Of a stretch of DNA of 64,000 bases, positions 15,758 through 24,019 are shown piece after piece (position 1 is the first letter of the stretch; each line of letters starts with the position of its first letter). The notes beneath the pieces are model-generated. The model was given only the letters and a program-made list of their open reading frames with translations, had not been told where the DNA came from and searched no databases. The DNA is taken from contig NZ_JAHWGT010000013.1 of the NCBI RefSeq assembly GCF_020873895.1, positions 1 through 64,000 on the forward strand, given 5' to 3'. This DNA is from Streptomyces sp. DH12. Its GTDB lineage: Bacteria > Actinomycetota > Actinomycetes > Streptomycetales > Streptomycetaceae. Position numbers and translations under genes: made by a program.

Positions 15758-16765
15758 ATGGGGCGGGGCGTGGTGCGGGTGTCGGGCAAGGTGCGCTGGG
15801 GCGTGCTGGCGACGGGCGGGATCGCGGCGAGGTTCACCCGCGACCTGCTGGAGATGGGCGACCAGGCGGAGGTCGTCGCCGTGGCGTCCCGGTCGGCCGC
15901 CTCGGCGGACGCCTTCGCCGAGCGGTTCGGGATACCCCGCGCCCACGGCTCCTGGGCGGGGCTCGCGGCGGACGAGGACGTCGACGTCGTGTACGTGGCG
16001 ACGCCGCACGCCGCGCACCGGGCCGCGGCGGGGCTGTGCCTGGAGGCGGGCCGGGCGGTGCTGTGCGAGAAGCCGTTCACGTTGAACGCCCGCGAGGGCG
16101 CGGAGCTGGTGGCCCTCGCGCGGCGGCGCGGGGTGTTCCTGATGGAGGCCATGTGGATGTACTGCCACCCCCTCGTGCGCCGGCTGGTGGAACTGGTGCG
16201 GGACGGCGCGGTCGGCGAGGTGCGCACGGTCCACGCGGACTTCGGCCTGGTCGGCCCCGACGACCCGGGGCACCGGCTGCGCGACCCGGCCGCGGGCGGC
16301 GGGGCGCTGCTGGACCTGGGCGTGTACCCGGTGGCGTTCGCGCAGCTGCTGCTCGGCGAACCGGACCGGGTGGCGGCGCGGGCGCTGCTGTCCCCGGAGG
16401 GCGTCGACCTGAACACGGGCGTGCTGCTGGGCTGGGACTCGGGGGCGACGGCGCTGCTGTCGTGCTCCGTCGTGGCGGACAGCCCGCAGACGGCGTCGGT
16501 GACGGGGACGGCGGGCCGCATCGAGTTCCCGCGCGGCTTCTTCCACCCGGAGGTGTTCACGCTGTTCCGTGACGGCCGGGAGCCGGAGGTGTTCCGGGCG
16601 GAGGGCCGGCGGGACTCGATGCGGCACCAGGCGGCGGAGGTCGGGCGCTGCCTGCGGGCCGGTGCGACCCAGTCGCCGCTGGTGCCGCTGGAGGGCACGC
16701 TCGCGGTGATGCGGACGCTCGACGCGGTACGGGAGCGCGTCGGCGTCCGCTACCCCGGCGAGTAG
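15758..16765 (+). CDS. Gfo/Idh/MocA family NAD(P)-dependent oxidoreductase
   Basis: This 335-residue protein has the N-terminal Rossmann start KVRWGVLATGGIAARFTRDLL, VAVASRSAASADAFAERFG and DVDVVYVATPHAAHR. The family hallmark CEKPFTLN, with its catalytic Lys, follows near residue 100. The C-terminal GFO_IDH_MocA_C domain includes GGGALLDLGVYPVAF. The substrate is likely a sugar or inositol-type compound or a dihydrodiol. ATG 15758 directly follows the palindrome. GTG 15779 is an alternative start, and neither has a clear ribosome site. Confidence 0.9.
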   Translation: MGRGVVRVSGKVRWGVLATGGIAARFTRDLLEMGDQAEVVAVASRSAASADAFAERFGIPRAHGSWAGLAADEDVDVVYVATPHAAHRAAAGLCLEAGRAVLCEKPFTLNAREGAELVALARRRGVFLMEAMWMYCHPLVRRLVELVRDGAVGEVRTVHADFGLVGPDDPGHRLRDPAAGGGALLDLGVYPVAFAQLLLGEPDRVAARALLSPEGVDLNTGVLLGWDSGATALLSCSVVADSPQTASVTGTAGRIEFPRGFFHPEVFTLFRDGREPEVFRAEGRRDSMRHQAAEVGRCLRAGATQSPLVPLEGTLAVMRTLDAVRERVGVRYPGE

Positions 16766-16855
16766 CCGCGGGACGGGCGCGCGGGGCGCGCGCGTACGGC
16801 CGCGCGCCCGCGCCGGGGACCCCCGCCGGACGGCGCCACCGGGCGCGCCCCCGCC

Positions 16856-18481
16856 CTACGCGGGCAGCAGGCCGGGCGCGCCCGCCTCCGTCACGAACGA
16901 CGCGGCCGTCGCGACGGGTGCGCCGGGCGTGGTGACGGCGTCCACCGTCCGGAAGTCCGCCCGCGTCTGCCGCTCGTCGAAGGTGACGCGCAGGTAGCCG
17001 CGCCGGCCGTCGTAGAACCTCAGGTGCGGGTTGGCCGCCGTCAGGTCGCCCCAGTTGGCGGGCCGCTCGGCGCCGTTCCTGCCGCTGCTGATCGAGGTGG
17101 CGACGAGTTCGGTGCCGACGGTGCGCGAGGCGGGGTCGTCGAAGTCGGCCTTCAGGTCCAGGGCGTACCCGACGTGGACGTCCCCGGTGAGGACGACGAG
17201 GTTGTCGGCGCCGGCCGCGCGCGCCCCGTCGAGGAAGCGGCGGCGGGCGGCCGGGTAGCCGTCCCAGGCGTCCATGGACACCTTGTACGCCGGGCCGGGC
17301 ACGTTCCGCCGCTGCGCGAGGACGACCTGCTGGGGGACGACGTTCCACAGGGCGTCCGAGGTCCGCCACCCGTCCAGCAGCCAGCGCTCCTGCTCGGCCC
17401 CCAGCATGGTGCGCGACGGGTCCTGCGACTCCGGCCCCGGGACGCGCCAGCCGTCGCCGTACGCCTGGTCGGAGCGGTACTGGCGGGTGTCGAGCACGTC
17501 GAACTGGGCCAGCCGCCCGAAGCGGAGCCTGCGGTGCAGGCGCATGCCGGGGCCGGACGGCCGCTGCGGCCGGCGCAGCGGCTGGTTCTCCCAGTACGCC
17601 CGGTACGCGGCGGCGCGGCGCGCGAGGAACTCCTCGGGCGGCACGTCGTTCTCGGGGCGGTCGCCGGCGTAGTTGTTCTCCGTCTCGTGGTCGTCCCACG
17701 TGACGACGAAGGGGTGCGCGGCGTGCGCGGCCCGCAGGTCCGGGTCGGTCTTGTAGAGGGCGTAGCGCAGCCGGTAGTCCTCCAGGGTGACCGTCTCCCG
17801 GGCGAAGTGGGCCGGGAGGCGGCGGTCGGTGTAGGCGCGGGCGCCGCCGGCGGCGTCGACCGCGTACTCGTAGAGGTAGTCGCCGAGGTGGACGACGGCG
17901 GCCAGGTCCGGCTCGTCGGCGAGGTGGCGGTAGGCGGTGAAGTACCCGTCGTGGTACGCCTGGCAGGAGACGGCGCCGATGCGCAGCGAGGCGGGCCGGG
18001 AGCCGGGGTGGGGCGCGGTGCGGGTGCGGCCGGGCGGGCTGGTCCAGCCGCCGGCGCGGAAGCGGTAGTGGTACGCGCGGCCCGGTTCGAGGTGCGGCAC
18101 CTCGACGTGGACGGTGTGGTTCAGCTCCGGGTGGGCGGTGGCCTGGCCGCGCCGGACGACGCGGGTGAAGCGCTCGTCGTGGGCGAGCTCCCACCGGACG
18201 GCCACCCGCGCGGCGGGCAGCCCGCCGCCGGGCTCGTAGGGGCGGGGCGCGAGGCGGGTCCACAGCAGGGCGGCGTCCGGCAGCGGGTCGCCCGAGGCGA
18301 CGCCGAGCGTGAACGGGTCCTCGGTGATCTTCCGGGCGTCGAGTTCGGCGGCCTGGGCGGCGCCGGCGGCGGGGAGGCCGACGGCGAAGGCGAGCGCCGC
18401 GGCGGCGCCCGTGCCGGTGAGGAAGCCCCGCCGGCCGACGTGTCGGGCGGCCGCGCGGAACAGGGAGTCGTCGGACGTCAT
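16856..18481 (-). CDS. phoD: Tat-exported PhoD-type alkaline phosphatase
   Basis: This 541-residue enzyme starts with a twin-arginine signal ([20 protein letters not shown]), fitting export of a folded metalloenzyme. An N-terminal beta domain (PhoD_N, about 55-160) precedes the metallophosphatase domain. That domain carries [36 protein letters not shown] and TGDVHVGY, the Fe/Ca-binding motifs of PhoD. It acts outside the cell on phosphate mono- or diesters. No clear PhoP box was seen in the 96-bp divergent gap to the SDR gene. Length matches Streptomyces PhoD. Confidence 0.95.
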   Translation of the reverse strand: MTSDDSLFRAAARHVGRRGFLTGTGAAAALAFAVGLPAAGAAQAAELDARKITEDPFTLGVASGDPLPDAALLWTRLAPRPYEPGGGLPAARVAVRWELAHDERFTRVVRRGQATAHPELNHTVHVEVPHLEPGRAYHYRFRAGGWTSPPGRTRTAPHPGSRPASLRIGAVSCQAYHDGYFTAYRHLADEPDLAAVVHLGDYLYEYAVDAAGGARAYTDRRLPAHFARETVTLEDYRLRYALYKTDPDLRAAHAAHPFVVTWDDHETENNYAGDRPENDVPPEEFLARRAAAYRAYWENQPLRRPQRPSGPGMRLHRRLRFGRLAQFDVLDTRQYRSDQAYGDGWRVPGPESQDPSRTMLGAEQERWLLDGWRTSDALWNVVPQQVVLAQRRNVPGPAYKVSMDAWDGYPAARRRFLDGARAAGADNLVVLTGDVHVGYALDLKADFDDPASRTVGTELVATSISSGRNGAERPANWGDLTAANPHLRFYDGRRGYLRVTFDERQTRADFRTVDAVTTPGAPVATAASFVTEAGAPGLLPA

Positions 18482-18577
18482 CGCCCCAGTGCACCCCCTC
18501 GGATTGTCCGGTACACAACATCCACATGTCGGGCACATGAGGTCCGGGTGCCGGACACTGTCGTACGCTGCGCCCCC

Positions 18578-19330
18578 ATGGACGCTGAGCGGAGGATCGC
18601 GGTGGTGACCGGGGCCGGCTCCGGCATCGGCCGGAGCGTGGCGGTGGCCCTGGCGGCGGACGGCTGGTCGCTCGCCCTGGCCGGGCGGCGGCCCGGACCC
18701 CTGGCGGAGACGGCGGAGCTGGCAGGCGGCGGCGCCCTGTGCGTGCCCACGGACGTGACGTCCCCGGACGGGGTGGCGGCGCTGTTCGCGGCGGTGCGCG
18801 AGCGGTACGGCCGGGTGGACCTGCTGTTCAACAACGCCGGCACGTTCGCCGGGGGCGGCACGCCCGTCGAGGAGCTGGACGCGGCGACCTGGCGGCACGT
18901 GGTGGACGTGAACCTCACCGGCGCGTTCCTGTGCGCGCAGGCGGCGTACCGGCAGATGCGGGAGCAGTCGCCGCGGGGCGGCCGCATCATCAACAACGGG
19001 TCCGTCTCGGCGCACGTGCCGCGCCCGCACTCGGTGGCGTACACGGCGACGAAGCACGCGGTCACCGGACTGACCAGGTCGCTGGCGCTGGACGGCCGCC
19101 CGTACCGGATCGCGTGCGGGCAGATCGACATCGGTAACGCCGCGACCGACATGACCCGCCGCATGGAGGCGGGCATCCTCCAGGCCGACGGGACGCTCGC
19201 CGCCGAGCCGGTGATGGACGCCGCGGACGTGGCGCGGACGGTCGTCCACATGGCGTCGCTGCCGCTGGAGGCGAACATCCCGTTCGTGACGGTCATGGCG
19301 ACCGCGATGCCGTACCTCGGCCGGGGCTGA
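18578..19330 (+). CDS. Short-chain dehydrogenase/reductase (SDR)
   Basis: This 250-residue classical SDR has the cofactor motif TGAGSGIG (residues 11-18), NNAG (85-88), catalytic Ser near 142 and YxxxK at Y155/K159. The segment after beta1 ([11 protein letters not shown]) has arginines, suggesting NADP(H). The substrate is not predictable. ATG 18578 is the only early start consistent with the Rossmann beginning. It is divergent from phoD with 96 bp between. Confidence 0.93.
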   Translation: MDAERRIAVVTGAGSGIGRSVAVALAADGWSLALAGRRPGPLAETAELAGGGALCVPTDVTSPDGVAALFAAVRERYGRVDLLFNNAGTFAGGGTPVEELDAATWRHVVDVNLTGAFLCAQAAYRQMREQSPRGGRIINNGSVSAHVPRPHSVAYTATKHAVTGLTRSLALDGRPYRIACGQIDIGNAATDMTRRMEAGILQADGTLAAEPVMDAADVARTVVHMASLPLEANIPFVTVMATAMPYLGRG

Positions 19331-19431
19331 CCCCGCCCCGCCGGCGACGCGGGCCGGTACGGCGGGCGGCGCGCCGGCGACCGCCGACCGGTACGGGAAC
19401 AAGCAGCCGGGGCGCGCCGGTTGGCACCGGC

Positions 19432-20316
19432 ATGACGACGAGCGACGCCACGGCACCCACGGCACCCGAGGTCCTGCACTACACCGCGTTCTCCGCCGAC
19501 CCCGGGGGCGGCAACCCCGCCGGGGTCGTGCCGGACGCCTCCGGTCTCGACGACGCCGCGATGCTCGCCGTGGCCGCCCGGCTCGGGTACAGCGAGAGCG
19601 CCTTCCTCACCCCGCCCCCCGAGGGGCTGCCCGGCGAACCGGGCCGGGCCTTCACCATCCGCTACTTCAGCCCGCGTGCGGAGGTGCCGTTCTGCGGGCA
19701 CGCCACCGTGGCGGCGGCCGTCGCGCTGGGCGAGCGGATCGGGCCGGGCGCCCTGCTGTTCGCCACCCCCGTCGGGCCGGTACCCGTGACGGTGACCGAG
19801 CGGGACGGCGCGCTGCGCGCCACGCTCACCAGTGTGGAGCCGCACGTCGAGGACGCGGCCGCCGAGGACGTCGCGGAGGCGCTGGCCGCGCTGGACTGGC
19901 CGGCCGGGGACCTGGACCCGGCCCTGCCGCCGCGCATCGCCTTCGCGGGCGCCCGGCACCTGGTCCTGGCGGCGGCCACCCGGGAGCGGCTGGCCCGCCT
20001 GGCGTACGACTTCGACCGGCTCGCCGCGCTGATGCTGCGGCTGGACCTGACGACCGTGCAGCTGGTGTGGCGGGAGTCGGCGACCGTGTTCCACGTGCGC
20101 GACCCGTTCCCGGTGGGCGGCGTCGTCGAGGACCCGGCGACGGGCGCGGCGGCGGCCGCCTTCGGCGCGTACGCCCGCGAGCTGAACCTCGTGCCGGAGG
20201 CGGCCGTCCTCACCCTGCACCAGGGCGAGGACCTGGGCAGGCCGGGCGAGTTGACGGTCGAGCTGCGCGCCGGCGACCGCCGGGTACGGGTCTCGGGCAC
20301 GGGCACCCGCATCTGA
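19432..20316 (+). CDS. PhzF family isomerase (intact active site)
   Basis: This 294-residue PhzF-like protein has both pseudo-symmetric halves: FSADPGGGNPAGVV, then LGYSESAFL with the expected catalytic glutamate, PRAEVPFCGHATVAAA, and VVEDPATGAAAAAFGAY in the second half. The family includes phenazine-pathway isomerases and many uncharacterised epimerases. Unlike the PhzF-like protein at 6896-7600, the active-site residue is kept. Its stop codon lies inside a 33-bp unit that has been tandemly duplicated just downstream. Confidence 0.92.
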   Translation: MTTSDATAPTAPEVLHYTAFSADPGGGNPAGVVPDASGLDDAAMLAVAARLGYSESAFLTPPPEGLPGEPGRAFTIRYFSPRAEVPFCGHATVAAAVALGERIGPGALLFATPVGPVPVTVTERDGALRATLTSVEPHVEDAAAEDVAEALAALDWPAGDLDPALPPRIAFAGARHLVLAAATRERLARLAYDFDRLAALMLRLDLTTVQLVWRESATVFHVRDPFPVGGVVEDPATGAAAAAFGAYARELNLVPEAAVLTLHQGEDLGRPGELTVELRAGDRRVRVSGTGTRI

Positions 20317-20365
20317 CCCCGCGGCCCGGACGCGGGCACCCGCATCCGACCCCGCGGCCCGGACG
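20300..20365. repeat. 33-bp tandem duplication spanning a stop codon
   Basis: Copy one is 20300-20332 and copy two 20333-20365, with one visible difference: the TGA stop in copy one is CGA in copy two. A further partial copy may follow. The unit is 11 codons long, so the duplication kept frame. Confidence 0.9.
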
Positions 20366-20390
20366 CGGGCCCCGGCGCCCGGGCCCGCGC

Positions 20391-20714
20391 TCACGCCTGG
20401 CCGGTCTCGAACCGGGCGACCTTCCCGTCCTCGACGACGAAGTGCCACTGGGTGCGCATCTCGCCCCAGGTGTCGTTGCGGTAGCGGGCGACCAGGTCCC
20501 GCCCGCCGCCCTTCTGCGCCTCGACGTCGAGGTGCCCGCGCGTGGTGAAGATCTCCCGGTCCGTCCACTCCTCCAGGTCCCGGTCCGACCCGTCGTCGGC
20601 CATCGTGGCGTCCGCGGTGAGCGCGGCGTGGAAGGCCGCCCGGTCATGGGAGTTGAGCGCGGCGACGAAGGCGCGGACGGCGGGGTCGGTGAGCTTGTCG
20701 ACGGGGATGGGCAC
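20391..20714 (-). CDS. NTF2-like/SnoaL-like small protein
   Basis: This 107-residue protein opens with VPIPVDKLTDPAVRAFVAALNSHDRAAFHAALTADATM, typical of the nuclear transport factor 2 fold, and ends in WHFVVEDGKVARFETGQA, the usual final beta strands. Proteins of this fold act as small hydrolases, isomerases or ligand-binding domains, and none can be chosen here. GTG 20714 is selected because GGAGG lies 4 bases upstream. It converges on the PhzF gene. Confidence 0.85.
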   Translation of the reverse strand: MPIPVDKLTDPAVRAFVAALNSHDRAAFHAALTADATMADDGSDRDLEEWTDREIFTTRGHLDVEAQKGGGRDLVARYRNDTWGEMRTQWHFVVEDGKVARFETGQA

Positions 20715-20930
20715 GGGACCTCCGGGGAGACGAAACGGATGTGCGCCCCACCGGATACACCCCGACCACCACCTCCCGCCGGGTGCCACGGGGATGCCTC
20801 ACCCCCATGGACGACACACGGCGGGCGGCCGGGGCCCCGCGAGGGCGCGGCGTGGGCGACGGGGCCGGGGGGAACAGCGGAACGCCTCCAACCCGGTCGC
20901 ACCAGACGAAAGGCGCCACCGCGCCTATGG

Positions 20931-21357
20931 TCAGAAGGCCTCCTCGATGCGCTCGAAGATGTCCGCGGCCGTCTCCCGCTGCCAGGCCGGAAGGTCGGCC
21001 CAGTCCGCGACGTATCCGGGCTTCGGGTCCTCGAAGTGCCGGAACATCTGGGCAGTCCAGCAGATCGCGACGAAGCGGCCCTTCTGCTCACGAAGAGAGC
21101 CGTGTGGCGTGCCCTTCGCTGACCTTGATGAAGTAGCGAACCTGTCCGTACACCGCCGCGGCGGCCTCGCGCTCCCACTCGGGCGTCTCGTCCCAGAGCG
21201 TGACGTAGCCGGGCTTCGGTTCGCCGGGGTGGTGCTTGTTCACACCGGCGATCCACGCCTCGCGGAAGATCCGGCCGTCACTCATGCGCGTGTCCGTCTC
21301 GTCATGCGGTGCGCGGAAGCGCCGCGATCCGGTGATCCAGATCAGAGACTCGGTCAT
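20931..21357 (-). pseudogene. Tandem-domain hypothetical gene broken by a +1 frameshift
   Basis: From ATG 21357 the frame reads MTESLIWITGSRRFRAPHDE and so on, then stops at 21088 after ATRLSS. Dropping one base in the CTCTCTTCG tract just before the stop lets translation continue as ATRLSREQKGRFVAICW to a stop at 20931. The rejoined 141-residue product contains two similar units: PKPGYVTLWDETPEWEREAA and PKPGYVADWADLPAWQRETA. The total span is 3n+1 bases, as expected for a single insertion. Codon use is less GC-biased than its neighbours. The family is unknown. Confidence 0.8.
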
Positions 21358-21436
21358 CGGTCATGAGTGCGCTGGGAACACCGACTCCCGTAGGCCGCTA
21401 ATCTGCCTGGAAGGTCCCCCAGCCATAGGAAGCACG

Positions 21437-21730
21437 ATGGACGACGAGCCGCTGTCAGAGTGGGCCGAGCGCCGGGACGCGAAAATCGGCCGCCTTCGAG
21501 CCGTGCCGATCGTCTCCGGGGACGGCCCGAGGGCATGGCACCTGCACCCCGACGCTCCGCGTGCCATCGAGCGGTGGAACGGTCACGCCTGAGAGCCGTA
21601 CGCCTTCGCGACCGACCTCGCGGAGGCCAAGCGCATCCTGTACCCCGACGCCAGTACTCCGCCGATTCCGGCTCCAGGTCCAGCGCGACCACCTCTCGCG
21701 CCTGGCACCGGCCGCCATCGCAAGCCTTGA
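21437..21730 (+). pseudogene. DUF6087-like gene interrupted by an in-frame TGA
   Basis: ATG 21437 opens MDDEPLSEWAERRDAKIGRL and stops at TGA 21590-21592 after ERWNGHA. In the same frame translation would resume EPYAFATDLAEAKRILYPDA and end LAPGTGRHRKP at 21730. The GTGRHRKP ending and overall pattern match what I recall of DUF6087 proteins in Streptomyces. A Trp (TGG) to stop (TGA) change would explain the break. Whole length is 97 residues. It is divergent from the frameshifted gene at 20931-21357. Confidence 0.72.
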
Positions 21731-21873
21731 AGCAGTCGATTCAGAGCGTCCCGCGGCTGCCTCATCCACCCCGCACCAGCGCCTCTCACCGCCACAGGAT
21801 CGCCACACAGCACCGGGAAACACCCCGCGACAGCCATAAGGACTGAATGGCTCTTACTGGGCTGCTGGAGCGC

Positions 21874-21918
21874 GAAGAGGCCCCCGACCAGGCAAAACAC
21901 CAGGTCAAGGGCCTCTTC
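21874..21918 (-). terminator. Long hairpin downstream of RNase P RNA
   Basis: Outer 10-bp arms (21874-21883 and 21909-21918) are perfectly complementary. Six inner pairs (two of them G-U) and two more after a mismatch extend the stem towards a 7-base TGTTTTG loop. It lies directly beyond the 3' end of the RNase P RNA and is a good terminator for it. Confidence 0.7.
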
Positions 21919-21926
21919 TCAGTAAG

Positions 21927-22341
21927 CCGACAGACGAGTCGGGCTGTACGCCGGGTTCTGTTCCCCGGGACCTCGCGGTCGTCGGGGTGACGGCCATCCA
22001 TCTAGGGCCGGCGTTGCCGCCGGCCTCGTGCGGTCTACCCGCGGACTCGGGCGGGCAGCCCTCATACGTCCGCGCAGGGACACCGGGGTGTCCCCTCTTG
22101 ACCTTGCTCCGGGTGGGGTTTACCGAGCTGCCCAGGTCACCCTGGGCACTGGTGGTCTCTTACACCACCGTTTCACCCTTACCGAGGGCCGAGGCCCCCG
22201 GCGGTCTGCTTTCTGTGGCACTGTCCCGCGGGTCACCCCGGGTGGGCGTTACCCACCACCCTGCCCTGTGGAGCCCGGACGTTCCTCGGGAGGACCCTTG
22301 GGTCCCCACGCGGCCGTCCGCCCGGCTCGTCTGCCGTGCCG
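21927..22341 (-). ncRNA. rnpB: RNase P RNA (type A)
   Basis: Reading leftward, the RNA begins with a P1 strand near GGCAGACGAGCC and runs through GAGGAACGTCCGGGCTCC, ACAGGGCAGG, GGGTAACGCCC and AGTGCCACAGAAAGCAGACC. Further on are GGTAAGGGTGAAACGGTGG, AGAGACCACCAGT, TAAACCCCACCCGGAGCAAG and ATGGATGGCCG. It closes with ACAGAACCCGGCGTACAG and GACTCGTCTG, which pairs with the P1 5' strand. These are the conserved cores of bacterial type A RNase P RNA, the catalytic RNA that matures tRNA 5' ends. The ends are estimated from P1 pairing. Length about 415 nt fits Streptomyces. Confidence 0.96.
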
Positions 22342-22369
22342 ACCATGGTACCCGCAGCGGCGGCGCGGC

Positions 22370-22400
22370 TTGACCTTGTCGCGGCGTCAACGTCTGTACT
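22370..22400 (+). promoter_or_regulatory. MerR-type promoter with 19-bp spacer and inverted repeat
   Basis: A -35 TTGACC (22370-22375) and -10 TGTACT (22395-22400) are separated by 19 bp. An inverted repeat TTGAC-N11-GTCAA (22370-22390) lies between and over the -35. Overlong spacers with an internal palindrome are the hallmark of MerR-regulated promoters. The start site would fall at about the ATG (22407), implying a leaderless message and autoregulation. Confidence 0.7.
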
Positions 22401-22406
22401 GGGCGC

Positions 22407-23207
22407 ATGAGGATCGGAGAGATCGCCGGGCTGGTCGGCGTCAGTACGCGGGCCGTGCGCCACTACCACCGGATCGGGCTGCTGCCCGAGCCGCCGCGGC
22501 GGGCCAACGGGTACCGGGCGTACACGCTGCGGGACGCCGTGCTGCTGGCGCGGGTGCGGCGGCTGGCCGAGTTGGGGCTGTCCCTGGACGAGGTGCGTGA
22601 CGTGCTGGCCGACGACTCGGGGCGGGAGCTGGCCGAGGTGCTGGAGGAGCTGGACGCGGACCTGGCCCGGCAGGAGGCGGAGGTGCGGGAGCGGCGGGGG
22701 CGGCTGGCCGTCCTGCTGGCGCAGGCCCGCGAGGGGCGGCTGCCCGCCGAGGGGCCGGTGTCGCCCGAGCTCGCGGCGCTCTTCGCCGACATGGCGCGGA
22801 CCAGCGCGGGGCTGCCGGGGCCTGAGCCGCGGATGGCCCGCGTCGACCGGGAGCTGATCACGCTGATGGACACCGTGGCCGCCGGCGAGGAGGGGGCCCG
22901 GTTGATGGGGGCCCTGCGGGAGGCGGTGGCGGAGCCGGAGGCGATGCGGCGGGCGTACGAGCTGTACGCGCGGCTGGACGAGCTGGCCGGGGCGGGGGCC
23001 GGTGACCCGCGGGTGCCGGCTCTCGCGCGGCTCCTCGCCGGGCTGCTGCCGGACGAGGTGGCGGCGAGTGTCGGCGACCTCGATCCGGCGGCGGAGACGG
23101 GGGTCTTCGAGGGGGCGCTGTTCGCGGAATTCTCGCCGGCGCAGGTCGAGGTGGTCCGCCGGGCCTTGCGCCTAGCGGTGGAGCGGGCGGCCGGGGGCGA
23201 GCGGTGA
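22407..23207 (+). CDS. MerR family transcriptional regulator
   Basis: This 266-residue protein starts with the winged-helix MRIGEIAGLVGVSTRAVRHYHRIGLLPEPPR and NGYRAYTLRDAVLLARVRRLAELGLSLDEV, standard for MerR. A Glu/Arg-rich dimerisation coiled coil follows (about 75-115), and then a helical effector domain with no cysteine metal site. This suggests an organic ligand rather than a metal, as in TipA- or BmrR-like members. It overlaps the next gene by 4 bp, so the membrane protein is probably coexpressed and may be the regulated output. Confidence 0.92.
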   Translation: MRIGEIAGLVGVSTRAVRHYHRIGLLPEPPRRANGYRAYTLRDAVLLARVRRLAELGLSLDEVRDVLADDSGRELAEVLEELDADLARQEAEVRERRGRLAVLLAQAREGRLPAEGPVSPELAALFADMARTSAGLPGPEPRMARVDRELITLMDTVAAGEEGARLMGALREAVAEPEAMRRAYELYARLDELAGAGAGDPRVPALARLLAGLLPDEVAASVGDLDPAAETGVFEGALFAEFSPAQVEVVRRALRLAVERAAGGER

Positions 23208-24019
23208 GGCGCCTGGTGCGGGGGCTCGGGTACGCCGTGCTCCCCGGTGAGCTGGTGCTGGTCTGCTGCCTGGTCGCGGGGGTGCGGGTGCCGGCGGCGG
23301 TGCTGCACGCCGTGGAGGTGCTCGCGGTCGTGGTGCTGGTGCTGGGGGCGGTGGTGTACCGGCGGGCCCGGCGCGGGGGGCTGGACCGGCGTACGGCGCT
23401 GTACGAGGTCGTCCCGGAGCCGGTCGTCCGGCTGGTCGGCCACGAGCTGGGGCTGCTGGCCTCCCTCGTGCGGTGGGTGGGGCGGAGGCGGCACGGGGTG
23501 CGGGCGGGGGTCGAGGGATTCGGGCACGCGCGGGACCAGGCACCGCTGATGTACGGCTTCGCGTTCGTCTGCGTCGTCGAGACGGTCGGCCTGTTCTGGC
23601 TGCTGCGGAACGTGCCCGTGGTGCATGAGGTGCTGCTGGTTCTGGACGTGTACACGGTGCTCTTCGTGTTGGGGCTGCACGCGGCCTCGGTCACCCGGCC
23701 GCATCTGCTGGACGGGCGGGTGCTGCGGCTGCGGCAGGGGTGCCACATGGACCTCGCGGTGCCGCTCGACGCGGTGGCCGCCGTCCGGTACGAGCCGGTG
23801 TTCACGCACCGGAAGGGCGACGGCGAGCTGGACCTCGTCGTCGGCGGGCAGACCTCTCTCACGCTGGAGCTCTCCTCGCCCGTCACGGTCGTCGGCCTGC
23901 TGGGCCGGCGGCGGGAGGTACGGGTGGTGCGGTGCCACGCCGACGAGCCGCGCGCCCTGCTCGCGGCGCTCACGCGGGCACGAACAGCGCCTTCTCCCGC
24001 CCCGGGTACGCCCGCGTGA
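23204..24019 (+). CDS. Integral membrane protein, coupled to the MerR regulator
   Basis: This 271-residue protein has about four membrane helices (near residues 10-30, 35-52, 120-140 and 145-165) and a soluble C-terminal domain of short beta strands (DLAVPLDAVAAVRYEPVF, GDGELDLVVGGQTSLTLEL), like a PH-like or bPH2-type module. No enzyme motif is visible. GTG 23204 overlaps the MerR stop by 4 bp (GTGA), indicating translational coupling. Its tail overlaps the convergent ribonuclease gene by 50 bp. Function unknown; MerR control is inferred from the operon. Confidence 0.8.
   Translation: MRRLVRGLGYAVLPGELVLVCCLVAGVRVPAAVLHAVEVLAVVVLVLGAVVYRRARRGGLDRRTALYEVVPEPVVRLVGHELGLLASLVRWVGRRRHGVRAGVEGFGHARDQAPLMYGFAFVCVVETVGLFWLLRNVPVVHEVLLVLDVYTVLFVLGLHAASVTRPHLLDGRVLRLRQGCHMDLAVPLDAVAAVRYEPVFTHRKGDGELDLVVGGQTSLTLELSSPVTVVGLLGRRREVRVVRCHADEPRALLAALTRARTAPSPAPGTPA

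Noticed and set aside
18482-18577. PhoP box controlling phoD
   Set aside because: No pair of GTTCACC-like direct repeats was visible in the divergent gap.
21900-22345. tRNA gene or clear attachment site beside rnpB
   Set aside because: No tRNA T-loop or cloverleaf was seen and no direct repeat of the rnpB end was found within the window.
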